DNA of 64,000 nucleotides from Larkinella rosea (GTDB taxonomy: Bacteria; Bacteroidota; Bacteroidia; Cytophagales; Spirosomataceae): positions 1,426,001 through 1,490,000 of the forward strand of contig NZ_RQJO01000008.1 in the NCBI RefSeq assembly GCF_003858635.1, read 5' to 3'. Position numbers and translations under genes: made by a program. Positions 36,277-44,973 of the stretch are shown here, piece after piece; within the stretch, counting starts at the first letter, position 1; every line of letters starts with the position of its first letter. Below the pieces are notes generated by a model, which saw only the letters and a list, made by a program, of their open reading frames with translations, searched no databases and was not told the DNA's origin.

Positions 36277-37350
36277 CTACAGCGCTACATCCGTTAAGCC
36301 CAAACCCGGAAAACCGGTGGGACGCATCAATCCGCCTTCGACAATAAAACCGCCTTTTACCACATCTTCGGCGAGATCGAAGCTGCCGTCCAGATCGATG
36401 TAGCGCGTGTTCGGGCAGGCAAAAGCTGCGTGCAGAGCCGCCGAAATGCTGACGATGCTCTCGTCGTTGCAGCCCCAGAACAGCTCAATCCCGCTCAACC
36501 GGGCCACCGTTGCAATGTCGAACGCACCCCGGATGCCGCCACATTTCATGAGTTTGATGTTGAAAATCCCGAATGGTTTTGGCTCCTGCGCCAGTTGCAG
36601 AGCCGCTTCGCCGTTTTTTAACGATTCATCGGCCGCCAGCGTCTGGCGAATGCGCAGCGGCAAGATGCGAAGTTCGTCTTCCGTACCCACGGGCAGCGGT
36701 TGTTCAATCAATTCCACCCGAGCGTCCTCGGTCTGGCCGATGAACCGGATCAACTGATCGGCATTGTAGCCCTGATTGGCATCGACACGCAGCATCAGGT
36801 CAGGACCAAATTGTTCACGGAGTTTGCGGATGCGGCCGATGTCTTCGGTTACATCTAGACCGGTTTTTACTTTCAGTACCCGAAAACCCTGTTGAAGATA
36901 CGCGCGGGCGGCTTCCAGCGTTTCGGCAATGTTCATGATGCCAATTGTCACCGATGTGGGCAAGGCTTTGATCTTCTGGCCGTACAATTCGACCACTGGA
37001 ATCCCGAGAAACTGCCCGAAGGCGTCGTGGAGGGCAATGTCGAAAGCCGCCAGCGTGCCGGGGCTGTCCGGAAAAAGGTGTCGGGCTTCGTCGATCAATT
37101 GAAAGCTATGGCGGATGTCGCGACCGACAAATTGCTGAAAGGCGTCACTTTGCAGGTTGGCGAATGCCTGATCCGGGGATTCGCCGACGACTTCCGGTGA
37201 GGGGTTGGCGGCCCCCAGTCCAATGATGCCGTTTGCCAGTTCAACGACCAGAAAAATATTTTCAACGGCCGAAATGGTCTGGTACGCAATGGTATACGGT
37301 TTGGTCAGGGCCAAATCCCGGCGGAACGTCCGGATGGATTTAATCTGCAT
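36277..37350 (-). CDS. Enolase-superfamily dipeptide epimerase (L-Ala-D/L-Glu epimerase or DgcA-like N-acetyl-D-Glu racemase)
   Basis: A 357-residue enolase-superfamily enzyme. The catalytic KxK is in FRVLKVKTGLDV, metal ligands are in LRVDANQGY, ELIEQPLP and LAADESL, and the second catalytic Lys is in FNIKLMKCGG. The C-terminal IDLDGSFDL has the DxD element that in L-Ala-D/L-Glu epimerases holds the dipeptide amino group. The gene overlaps the DUF1611 gene by 11 bases and is followed by a permease. In some proteobacteria and archaea, as I recall, this same pair are DgcN and DgcA, which convert D-Glu through N-acetyl-D-Glu to the L-form. Which substrate applies here is open. The start at 37350 (MQIKSIRTF) is preferred over a longer frame lying in the upstream gene. 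Confidence 0.87.
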   Translation of the reverse strand: MQIKSIRTFRRDLALTKPYTIAYQTISAVENIFLVVELANGIIGLGAANPSPEVVGESPDQAFANLQSDAFQQFVGRDIRHSFQLIDEARHLFPDSPGTLAAFDIALHDAFGQFLGIPVVELYGQKIKALPTSVTIGIMNIAETLEAARAYLQQGFRVLKVKTGLDVTEDIGRIRKLREQFGPDLMLRVDANQGYNADQLIRFIGQTEDARVELIEQPLPVGTEDELRILPLRIRQTLAADESLKNGEAALQLAQEPKPFGIFNIKLMKCGGIRGAFDIATVARLSGIELFWGCNDESIVSISAALHAAFACPNTRYIDLDGSFDLAEDVVKGGFIVEGGLMRPTGFPGLGLTDVAL

Positions 37351-38410
37351 AACGGACGGTTTTCTCGATGACCTGACGAATGACTGGCACCACCGGTTCG
37401 ACGCCTTCTTCCAGTGGTAACAAAACCGGAATGCCCAGCCGGTCGGCGTATTCCTGCTGGAATTGCCGGGCTTCTTCGGGCGTGCAATCTTCGGTATTAA
37501 GCGCCAGCGCAATCACTTCCGCACCGAATTTCTGAATGATTTCAATTTCCGATTCGACCGGCGGAATTTCGCCCCAGTGCGGTTCGTAATCAAAAAACCG
37601 GCGTTTGGGCGCGTGCATCAACACGACGTGTCTGGCATTTCCCGAAACGATAAACTCCAGTCCGCACGGTCCGCTGGGATTCCGAAGTGCCGACTGGCCT
37701 TCGATCAGCAACACCTCGGCAGCGGTTTCCTGCCAGCACGTCACCAGCGCGTGTTCGATCTCACCGGAAATAAAATCGTTCAGCGTCGAGTCGAAAATAA
37801 ACCCGTATTGGCCGCCCTGCAACCAGCCGGTTTGGCCGGTATAAATCATCTGGGCGTTCAGTCCGGCGGTCTGGCAAGCCTGGGTCAAAAGCCGGGTCGT
37901 TGTCCGTTTGCCCATCGCACAGTCCATGCCGAGGACGGCGAGAATGGGCGCTTTTATCTTAAAAACCTCCCCCGACCAGAAATGGAGTTCGGCGCGGGGT
38001 TTGGGTTTCCGGATATCGATCAGTTGGGTGTTGTTCTCGGCGGCCAGTTGCACGAGCGTCGGCCGGTCGTTCAGCAGATCGTGCAGGCCGTTAACAACTG
38101 ACAGGCCGTTTTGCAGACAGGTTTCGATCAGAAACAACACTTCCAGCGGCAGGATCCCGCCGGTTGTCGCCACACCCACAATGCCAACCTGCACCGGCCC
38201 GACCTGTGCCAAAGCCTCTTCCAGCGAAGCAAAGACCGGGATCTGACGGTTTTTACCGTCGAGCACTTCACCCGCATCGCGCCCGGCCGTGGGCGGGTCA
38301 ATCACACCGGCAATGGTGTAGCGTTCGCTGTCGCGGATGAGTCCATGCGCGGTTTTCGCATTCGGCGTTGCCAGCAAGCCGTTGGTTAATAAAAGAGCCC
38401 GTTCTGCCAT
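37340..38410 (-). CDS. DUF1611-family protein (DgcN-like)
   Basis: A 356-residue cytoplasmic protein. The N-terminal third has a Rossmann-like shape (TIAGVIDPPTAGRDAGEVLD, VQVGIVGVATTGGILP) and the C-terminal part is a P-loop domain with VLGMDCAMGKRTTTRLL as Walker A, and IYTGQTGWLQGGQYG and LLIEGQSALRNPSGP as further DUF1611 marks. A family member, DgcN, has been described as a D-glutamate N-acetyltransferase (from memory). Here it leads an operon with the epimerase (11-base overlap) and an amino-acid permease, matching that pathway. The biochemical assignment in Bacteroidota is inference. Confidence 0.85.
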   Translation of the reverse strand: MAERALLLTNGLLATPNAKTAHGLIRDSERYTIAGVIDPPTAGRDAGEVLDGKNRQIPVFASLEEALAQVGPVQVGIVGVATTGGILPLEVLFLIETCLQNGLSVVNGLHDLLNDRPTLVQLAAENNTQLIDIRKPKPRAELHFWSGEVFKIKAPILAVLGMDCAMGKRTTTRLLTQACQTAGLNAQMIYTGQTGWLQGGQYGFIFDSTLNDFISGEIEHALVTCWQETAAEVLLIEGQSALRNPSGPCGLEFIVSGNARHVVLMHAPKRRFFDYEPHWGEIPPVESEIEIIQKFGAEVIALALNTEDCTPEEARQFQQEYADRLGIPVLLPLEEGVEPVVPVIRQVIEKTVRYAD

Positions 38411-38591
38411 AAAGGATTACAAAAGGAATGGTTCGGCAAAGAAAGGGCATTATCCCGAAACCTTATTAAAATTTCAACGGAATCGGTTTTCTTTTGAGAA
38501 AATATCAGATATCTCCACTTTTATCTACTATTTATTCCGCAACAGAAAGTTTCCGGAACAAAACCGGTTTGTTGGAGTCGTATAGGGGAGG

Positions 38592-38688
38592 GTTTACGGT
38601 ATTCGGTTTTCGGAGTTCCGCCAGGATTCCATAAAGAGTAAGTCGCAAACCGAAAACTGTATACCGTAAACTGAAAACCGTATACCGG
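38592..38688. repeat. Inverted and tandem repeats before the second ABC exporter
   Basis: A 22-base arm at 38592-38613 pairs with 38650-38671 with two mismatches. Overlapping the right arm, two 21-base units stand head to tail at 38647-38667 and 38668-38688 (18 of 21 bases the same; core GAAAAC-nGTATACCG). The second unit ends 5 bases before the exporter ATG at 38693, a position suited to an operator, but it may be a dispersed repeat. Confidence 0.6.
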
Positions 38689-38692
38689 AACT

Positions 38693-40459
38693 ATGCAAAT
38701 TCTGTGGACATACCTGAAACCGCACCGCTGGCTGGTGGTTTCGTCACTGCTGCTGGCGGGTGTCAGTCAGATTTTGATGATGATCGATCCGTTGATTTTT
38801 GGTAAAATTATCGACGACTACGCCACCAAACCGGCCATCCATCCCGAATCTGAACTGGTCAAAGGAGTTTTATTCTGGCTGGCGGTTGCCGTGGGAATCG
38901 CGACGCTGGCGCGCTTAGCCAAATCGTTTCAGGAATATTTCATGCGGCTGGTGGTGCAACGGTTTGGAACGCAGGTTTTTAACGACGGATTGAAACAAAC
39001 GCTCCGGTTGTCGTTTCAGGAATTTGAAGAACAGCGGAGTGGCGAAACCGTCTCCTTACTGCAAAAAGTACGCACCGATACCGAGAAATTCATCAATGCG
39101 TTCATCAATATCCTGTTCTCGTCCATTGTAGGCATGGGATTTCTGATCTGGTATGCCATCACGAAGCATTGGGCACTGATTCCCATTTTTGTGATCGGGA
39201 TCGTTGTGTTGGGCGGTTTGACCGGTTTGTTAAGTAAACAGATTAAAACCGTTCAAAAGGCGGTCAATCGGCAAACCGTGAAACTGGCGGGGGCCATTAC
39301 CGAATCACTCCGGAATATCGAGCTGGTGCGGAGTCTGGGACTTACGTTTCCGGAAATCCGGCGACTCAAGCAGTACACGCAACGAATCTATGAACTTGAA
39401 ATGGAGAAAACGCGGCAGGTTCGAACCTTGTCGTTTTTGCAGGGAACCACCCTGAACGTGCTGAAGCAATCGATTTTGTTTGCCTTGTTATGGCTCATTT
39501 TTCGGAATGTGCTGACCACCGGCGAACTCATTTCGATGCAATTCATCTCGACGGCCATTTTTGCGCCTTTGCAGGATCTGGGCAACATCATTCTGGCGTA
39601 CCGCGAAGCCGAGGCATCGCTGGGGCTATTCGATAACCTGATGCAAAAACCGATCGAGCGTCGGCCCGACGATTCCATCGACTTCGGTGTGCTGCACCAT
39701 TTGCGGTTTGATCAGGTCGTATTTCGGCACCAGACGGCCAGCCAGAACGCAATGGACGGTATTTCGTTTGAGGTCGGTATGGGCGAAACCGTCGCGTTCG
39801 TGGGGCCGTCGGGTTCGGGGAAATCGACGCTGGTGAAGCTGTTGCTGGGCTTGTACAAACCGGTTTCGGGCGAGATTTACTTCAACGACGTTCCGGCGAG
39901 TCAGATCCGGTACAACCCCATGCGTCGGCAGATCGGTTTTGTGACGCAGGATACGCAGTTGTTCGCCGGGACCATCAGGGAAAATCTGCTGTTTGTCAAA
40001 CCCGACGCGACCGACGACGAAATCCGCGAAGCGCTCCACAAAGCTTCCTGCGATCAGCTCATTGCGCGCTCCGAAAAGGGCATTAATACGGTGTTGGGCG
40101 AGGGGGGGATGAAACTATCCGGGGGTGAAAAACAGCGGATTTCGATTGCCCGTGCCCTGATTCGCCATCCCCGCCTGTTGATTTTCGACGAAGCCACCTC
40201 GGCGCTCGATTCGCTGACGGAAGAAGCCATTACCGATACCGTCCGCAGCATTTCAGCCCGACGCGAACAGATTACGATTCTGATTGCCCATCGCCTTTCG
40301 ACCATCATGCACGCCGACACGATCATTGTGCTGGAAAAAGGCCAAATTGCCGAAACCGGCACCCACGACGAGTTACTCGACCAGAAAGGTCTGTACTACG
40401 CGATGTGGCGGCAACAGATCGGCGAGCGTCGGCAGGAATTAGTAAGAATGAACCATTAA
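38693..40459 (+). CDS. ABC exporter, fused permease and ATPase (paralogue of 2606-4378)
   Basis: A 588-residue half-transporter with the membrane domain in residues 1-305 and the ATPase after it. Walker A is FVGPSGSGKSTLVKLLLG, the signature is KLSGGEKQRISIARALI, Walker B is LLIFDEATSALD and the H-loop is IAHRLST. It shares the same plan and many identical stretches with the exporter at 2606-4378 (ITESLRNIELVRSLGL against TESLRNIELVKSLGL), so the two arose by duplication or form a heterodimer; the distance between them argues for separate homodimers. The repeats just upstream may be regulatory. Confidence 0.92.
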   Translation: MQILWTYLKPHRWLVVSSLLLAGVSQILMMIDPLIFGKIIDDYATKPAIHPESELVKGVLFWLAVAVGIATLARLAKSFQEYFMRLVVQRFGTQVFNDGLKQTLRLSFQEFEEQRSGETVSLLQKVRTDTEKFINAFINILFSSIVGMGFLIWYAITKHWALIPIFVIGIVVLGGLTGLLSKQIKTVQKAVNRQTVKLAGAITESLRNIELVRSLGLTFPEIRRLKQYTQRIYELEMEKTRQVRTLSFLQGTTLNVLKQSILFALLWLIFRNVLTTGELISMQFISTAIFAPLQDLGNIILAYREAEASLGLFDNLMQKPIERRPDDSIDFGVLHHLRFDQVVFRHQTASQNAMDGISFEVGMGETVAFVGPSGSGKSTLVKLLLGLYKPVSGEIYFNDVPASQIRYNPMRRQIGFVTQDTQLFAGTIRENLLFVKPDATDDEIREALHKASCDQLIARSEKGINTVLGEGGMKLSGGEKQRISIARALIRHPRLLIFDEATSALDSLTEEAITDTVRSISARREQITILIAHRLSTIMHADTIIVLEKGQIAETGTHDELLDQKGLYYAMWRQQIGERRQELVRMNH

Positions 40460-40522
40460 CACGGAAAACAGCCGATCAGAAAATATCCAACCGGCTGTTT
40501 CAGCGTTAATGGTTCATTATTC
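40446..40522. terminator. Long convergent terminator hairpin
   Basis: AAACAGCCG (40466-40474) pairs with 40492-40500, and an outer arm TGAACCATTAAC (40449-40460) pairs with GTTAATGGTTCA (40505-40516). The outer arms include the stop codon of the ABC exporter and reach the stop of the convergent peptidase gene, so one structure should end both transcripts. Confidence 0.7.
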
Positions 40523-42910
40523 ATTCTTACTCGCTCCTCCCTGCCGGGCGGGTGGTTGCGTCGATTGTTGCTGTTGCATCGGGTTGGGGCTCTTGGCGGC
40601 TCCGCCCTGCTTGAACAACTGAAACCGGGTCGGTTTTTGGGCCTGACGCGGGAAAGAATTATTTTCGGTGTCGATGTCGGCAATTTCCTGGAATGGATCG
40701 AGCGTCCACTGCGTCACCTTCTTGCTGGTGGCAATCACCTTGTTGATCTGCACGTTGTTGAACCGCCAGATTTCGGCCGGGAAACGCGCCACCGAATCTG
40801 TGCCATCTTCAAACTGCATCCGAACGATCACCGGCATGGGCAAACCGCCTTTGTTCTTCAGCGTCAGTGTGTAGTAGTTATTCTTCGCATTGAGCGTCTT
40901 ACGTTCGTTTTCGGTCAGCGACGACAGGTAATCCTCATATTTCTTTTTGTCGGCATCGGTCACCGCATACGGGTCGTAACGGTTGTAGAAATCCTTCATG
41001 GTCGAATCCTGCGAAACGACGGTTTGGTTTTTGGTGGCCGCATCACGAATCTTGCTCATGGTGTTGGCTTTAGCCTCCGCTTCGGTGCGGGCGATGGCTT
41101 TCTCCACGTCCGGGTTCTGCGTATTAATCGTAAACCAGTCTACCTCCACCAGATCCTGATCGACGGGTTCGACGCCGTAGAACCAGCCTTTCCAGAACCA
41201 GTCGAGATCGACGCCCGACGCGTCTTCCATCGTCCGGAAGAAATCCGCTGGTGTCGGGTTTTTGAAGGCCCACCGCCGGGCGTATTCCTTGAAAGCGTAG
41301 TCGAACAGTTCGCGACCCATGACGGTTTCGCGCAGAATATTCAATGCTGCAGCCGGTTTATCGTACGCATTCGGTCCGAATTGCAAAATGTTATCCGACG
41401 ACGTCATGATGGGCGTCAACTGGCTCGGATCAGACTTCATGTACGGAACGATGCGCTGCGGTTCGCCGTAGCCGCTCGGGAAGTTGTAATCCCATTCTTT
41501 CTCCGCCAGATACTGGCAAAAACTGTTGAGCCCTTCGTCCATCCAGGTCCACTGGCGCTCGTCGGAGTTGACAATCATTGGGAAAAAATTGTGGCCGACT
41601 TCGTGGATAATCACCCCGATCATCCCGGCTTTGTTGCTTTCGGAGTAAGTTCCATCCGGTTCGGGCCGACCCCCGTTGAAGCTGATCATCGGGTATTCCA
41701 TTCCGCCGTAGCGGGTCGCGTGGCACGAAATGGCCACCGGGTACGGGTACTTAAACGTCCGGTTTCCGTACGACCGCAACGTGTGCTCAACGGCCCGGGT
41801 TGAATACTGTTCCCAGAGCGGATTGCCTTCTTTCGAGTAAAACGACATGCTCCAGATTTTGCGCCCATCGCCGTAAACATCAGTTTGCATGGCGTCCCAG
41901 ATGAATTTGCGCGATGACGCAAAGGCAAAATCACGGACGTTATCGGCTTTGTAAATCCAGGTTTTCTTGCCGGTCGGCTTCGCTTTTTCGGCGGCCACGG
42001 CTTCATCCTGCGTCACGATCTTGACCGGCGTTTTGGCCATCGACGCTTTCTGCATCCGCTGTGCCTGGGCAGTGGTCAGCACTTGTTTGTAGTTCTGGCA
42101 TTCGCCCGTGGCACCCACAATGTGATCGTTGGGAACCGTAATGGCGACTTTGTAATTGCCAAAAATCAGCGTGAATTCGCCCTGTCCCAGAAATTGCTTG
42201 TTTTGCCAGCCGTTGACATCGTCGTAGGCGCATAACCGTGGAAACCAGTGCGCAATGAAGTAATTCCGGTTGCCATCGGCCGGGAAATATTCAAAACCGC
42301 TGCGGCCGTAATAAGCAGTAATGTTGTAATTCCAGTCGACGCCGAACACGAAATGCTGGCCCGGTTTTAGGGGTACGGGCAACTCGACCCGCATCATGGT
42401 GCCGTTGATGGTATACTTCAGCGGTTTTCCGGTGGCATCCCGAAGAGCGGTTATTTTCTGACCATATTCTTTTTTAGGATCGATCTCGGCACCCGGTTCC
42501 GAATTGTTGAGGTTGTGCAAGCGAACCAGGCTGGTTCCGCTGGCCGAAACCACCGATTGCTTGCTGAGGTTCGCCGTTGAATTTTTCTCGAAAATATTCT
42601 GATCGAGTTGTAACCAGATGTATTTCAGCGCATCGGGCGAATTATTGAAATACGTGACGGTTTCCGAACCGATGATTTTCTGGTTGGCGTCGTCGAGTTC
42701 GACCTTGATGTCGTAATCGGCCCGGTTCTGGAAAAAATCCCGGCCCGGCGAACCGGAGGCCGTACGAAACGTAGTGGGAGTGGGCAATTGGGGCCCTAAT
42801 TGCTCAAACCGGTCGTTGGCCTTGTAAGTAGGAGTTGAAGGGGCCTGTGCCCGGATTTGCAGCGACAGCAGCGCGAAAACCGCCACCAGTATGGAGAATC
42901 TTTTGGTCAT
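40517..42910 (-). CDS. M1-family zinc metallopeptidase (aminopeptidase N-like), secreted
   Basis: A 797-residue protein with a signal peptide (MTKRFSILVAVFALLSLQIRA). The zinc site is IIHEVGHNFFPMIVNSDERQ with the downstream WTWMDEGLNSF, that is HExxH-x18-E, of gluzincin type. The N-terminal ~400 residues form the beta-saddle domain of M1 enzymes (AETVTYFNNSPDALKY-like strands). The end is Gln/Pro-rich and disordered (MQQQQSTQPPARQ). It should trim peptides in the periplasm or outside the cell. I chose ATG 42910, the first residue of the signal; a promoter-like pair lies 46 bases upstream. Confidence 0.9.
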   Translation of the reverse strand: MTKRFSILVAVFALLSLQIRAQAPSTPTYKANDRFEQLGPQLPTPTTFRTASGSPGRDFFQNRADYDIKVELDDANQKIIGSETVTYFNNSPDALKYIWLQLDQNIFEKNSTANLSKQSVVSASGTSLVRLHNLNNSEPGAEIDPKKEYGQKITALRDATGKPLKYTINGTMMRVELPVPLKPGQHFVFGVDWNYNITAYYGRSGFEYFPADGNRNYFIAHWFPRLCAYDDVNGWQNKQFLGQGEFTLIFGNYKVAITVPNDHIVGATGECQNYKQVLTTAQAQRMQKASMAKTPVKIVTQDEAVAAEKAKPTGKKTWIYKADNVRDFAFASSRKFIWDAMQTDVYGDGRKIWSMSFYSKEGNPLWEQYSTRAVEHTLRSYGNRTFKYPYPVAISCHATRYGGMEYPMISFNGGRPEPDGTYSESNKAGMIGVIIHEVGHNFFPMIVNSDERQWTWMDEGLNSFCQYLAEKEWDYNFPSGYGEPQRIVPYMKSDPSQLTPIMTSSDNILQFGPNAYDKPAAALNILRETVMGRELFDYAFKEYARRWAFKNPTPADFFRTMEDASGVDLDWFWKGWFYGVEPVDQDLVEVDWFTINTQNPDVEKAIARTEAEAKANTMSKIRDAATKNQTVVSQDSTMKDFYNRYDPYAVTDADKKKYEDYLSSLTENERKTLNAKNNYYTLTLKNKGGLPMPVIVRMQFEDGTDSVARFPAEIWRFNNVQINKVIATSKKVTQWTLDPFQEIADIDTENNSFPRQAQKPTRFQLFKQGGAAKSPNPMQQQQSTQPPARQGGASKNE

Positions 42911-42955
42911 TTGTTGATGGAAACGTTGGTACAAAAAGCGTATGCTATGAAGGGT

Positions 42956-42987
42956 TAAAGATAAAATGAAACAGGAAACGCCCCAAA
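42956..42987 (-). promoter_or_regulatory. Promoter of the M1 peptidase gene
   Basis: On the minus strand TTTG (42987-42984) is followed after 20 bases by TATCTTTA (42963-42956), one base off the TAnnTTTG consensus. The start codon is 45 bases further on. Confidence 0.55.
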
Positions 42988-43027
42988 TTTTCGGACACCT
43001 GCATTCGGTTTAGGTTGAAAAACCCAC

Positions 43028-44773
43028 CTATTTGCCCTCTTTTTCGTAAAATCGCCAGGACGTTTTGAAATCCTTGCTGAGTTTCTGGTTGGTCAGGATG
43101 GCGCGGATCATTTCAACGGGCATCGCGTTCAATTGCAGGATGGCGTCGTGGAACTGCCTGTACGTCATCTTTTTGCTGTCCACAAACTCTTTTTTCAGGC
43201 CGTAAAACTGAAAACCGCCGGTCATGTACGCCAATTGGTAGAGCGGGGGATAACCGCCCACAAACGACCGCCGAACCTCGCCCTCGGCGTTGGCGCGCTC
43301 GTGCCCGACGCGATCCACCAGAAAGTCGATGCACTGTTGCGGTGACCATTTGCCGAGGTGGTAATTCAGCGAGAAGATGATCCGGGCGCAGCGGTGCATC
43401 CGCCAGAACAACATCCCGATGCGGTCTTCCGGCGATTGCGGAAAACCGAGATCCCACAGAATCATTTCCCAGTACAAGGCCCAGCCTTCCGTCCAGAACG
43501 GCGTGCCAAAATTCCGGTAGGTCTTGTAGCGGTTGTTCATGAAACCCTGCAAATGGTGTCCGGCAATCAGCTCGTGGTGCACCGTGGAGCGGGAAAAATG
43601 CGGATTGTTGCCGCGCATGCTCATCAGCTTGTCTTCGTGCGCCATTGCGTCGGTGGGGTAGGAGATCAGAATCGATTCGCCACCCAGAAAAAACGGACTC
43701 ACTTTCTGCCGCGCGGGCGACATCATCTGCATCCGCCAGGTCTCCTCCGCAATCGGCGGAATCGTGATCAGGTCGTGCTTTTTCAGGAACGCAATCGATT
43801 CATTGTAAAGCCGTAAGATCAGTTCGGGTTGGCGACCGGCGGGCACAGCGGAATTTTTAACTTTCTCCTGGGCGGCTTTCCAGTCGGAGCCAAAGCCCAT
43901 TTCCTTTGTCGCTTTCAGCAACTCGCGGTCACACCACGCAAACTCCCGGTTGGCAATATCGACAAGCTCTTCCGGCGAATACGGAATCAGTTCGTACTGC
44001 AACTGCCGGAGCAATTCCTCACGCCCGACCGCAATGCCCGCAATGCCGCTGCCGTCGTCTTTGGTCGGGGCCGCTTCCCGGACTTTTTTGGTCAGCAGGT
44101 TCGTATAAACCGTCAATAAGCTATCGGTTTTGTGGTAGGGTTCGGGCACCCACCAGCTAAACTGCGGGTCGTAGGCGTTGTAAAATGTAAACACGCTTTT
44201 CAACGCGGCCTGCAAACCTTTGGCGGTTCCTTCGGCGCGTCGGGCGACGGCGGGATCGGTTTTTTCCGCTTTCTCGATCCCTTTCTGAACGGTGACGATT
44301 TCTTTCCCGATCGCGTTTAAATCCGACGCGACCTGCTCGGCCACTAGCGGGGTGCCGCGCCGACGCAGTTTTTCGAGCGCGTAAATTTTATCGGCAAACG
44401 GAAACCAGCTTTTGGTCTGATTCACCTCCTTTTCTTCATGGGTCAAATCCTGTAATTCATTGCGGAGGTTGCGCTGAAACAACAGGTAATCCACCCTACT
44501 GTCGGTGCTCATCTTCTCAAAATCCAGTTGCTGCAACTGCCGAAGGTAATCGTTGAAAAACGTCCGGAACCGCTCCCGTCGTTCGGGCGAATTAGCAATC
44601 GTATAAAACCGGCTCAGGCTACCCCAATCGGCTTCGTAATTCGTCAGCAGGTGATGCACGTCGCTCGTTTGTCGGTAAAGCGCCTGAGCTGGCGCAGGCT
44701 GGGCAAAAACCGCTGGCGAACCAACTGCAAAAAGCAGGGAACAGAAAAACAGACGTGCAACCGGTGGATTCAT
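43028..44773 (-). CDS. DUF885-family secreted protein, probable metallopeptidase
   Basis: A 581-residue protein with a signal peptide ending around SPAVFAQPAP. Family DUF885 marks are present in the C-terminal half: FSRSTVHHELIAGHHLQGF (the HE...GHH..Q zinc-type motif), PFWTEGWALYWEMILWDLGF with the acidic ligand, and later AYMTGGFQFYGLKKEFVD. DUF885 members are related to M32-like or dipeptidyl metallopeptidases. It lies head to tail upstream of the M1 peptidase on the same strand, 117 bases apart, so both may serve peptide scavenging. Confidence 0.85.
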   Translation of the reverse strand: MNPPVARLFFCSLLFAVGSPAVFAQPAPAQALYRQTSDVHHLLTNYEADWGSLSRFYTIANSPERRERFRTFFNDYLRQLQQLDFEKMSTDSRVDYLLFQRNLRNELQDLTHEEKEVNQTKSWFPFADKIYALEKLRRRGTPLVAEQVASDLNAIGKEIVTVQKGIEKAEKTDPAVARRAEGTAKGLQAALKSVFTFYNAYDPQFSWWVPEPYHKTDSLLTVYTNLLTKKVREAAPTKDDGSGIAGIAVGREELLRQLQYELIPYSPEELVDIANREFAWCDRELLKATKEMGFGSDWKAAQEKVKNSAVPAGRQPELILRLYNESIAFLKKHDLITIPPIAEETWRMQMMSPARQKVSPFFLGGESILISYPTDAMAHEDKLMSMRGNNPHFSRSTVHHELIAGHHLQGFMNNRYKTYRNFGTPFWTEGWALYWEMILWDLGFPQSPEDRIGMLFWRMHRCARIIFSLNYHLGKWSPQQCIDFLVDRVGHERANAEGEVRRSFVGGYPPLYQLAYMTGGFQFYGLKKEFVDSKKMTYRQFHDAILQLNAMPVEMIRAILTNQKLSKDFKTSWRFYEKEGK

Positions 44774-44973
44774 GGGAATGGAGATCAGTGTTTATTTCAC
44801 TAAAGTAGCGATATACGCAGACAAAAGAAGAAAGAGGATGGATAAACGACTAGCTAGTTAAAATCAATGACGTACTCGTTCATCTTTTGGTATCTTCGGA
44901 CCGTCGATGCGTAATGGATTCTGCCGGAACCATACGACGCTGCGGACGCCCTACCCTTAACTGATCTGTTCCG

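Noticed and set aside
2606-40459. The two ABC exporters as subunits of one heterodimer
   Set aside because: They are 34 kb apart, each has complete Walker A, signature and Walker B motifs, and they have different contexts; separate homodimers are simpler.
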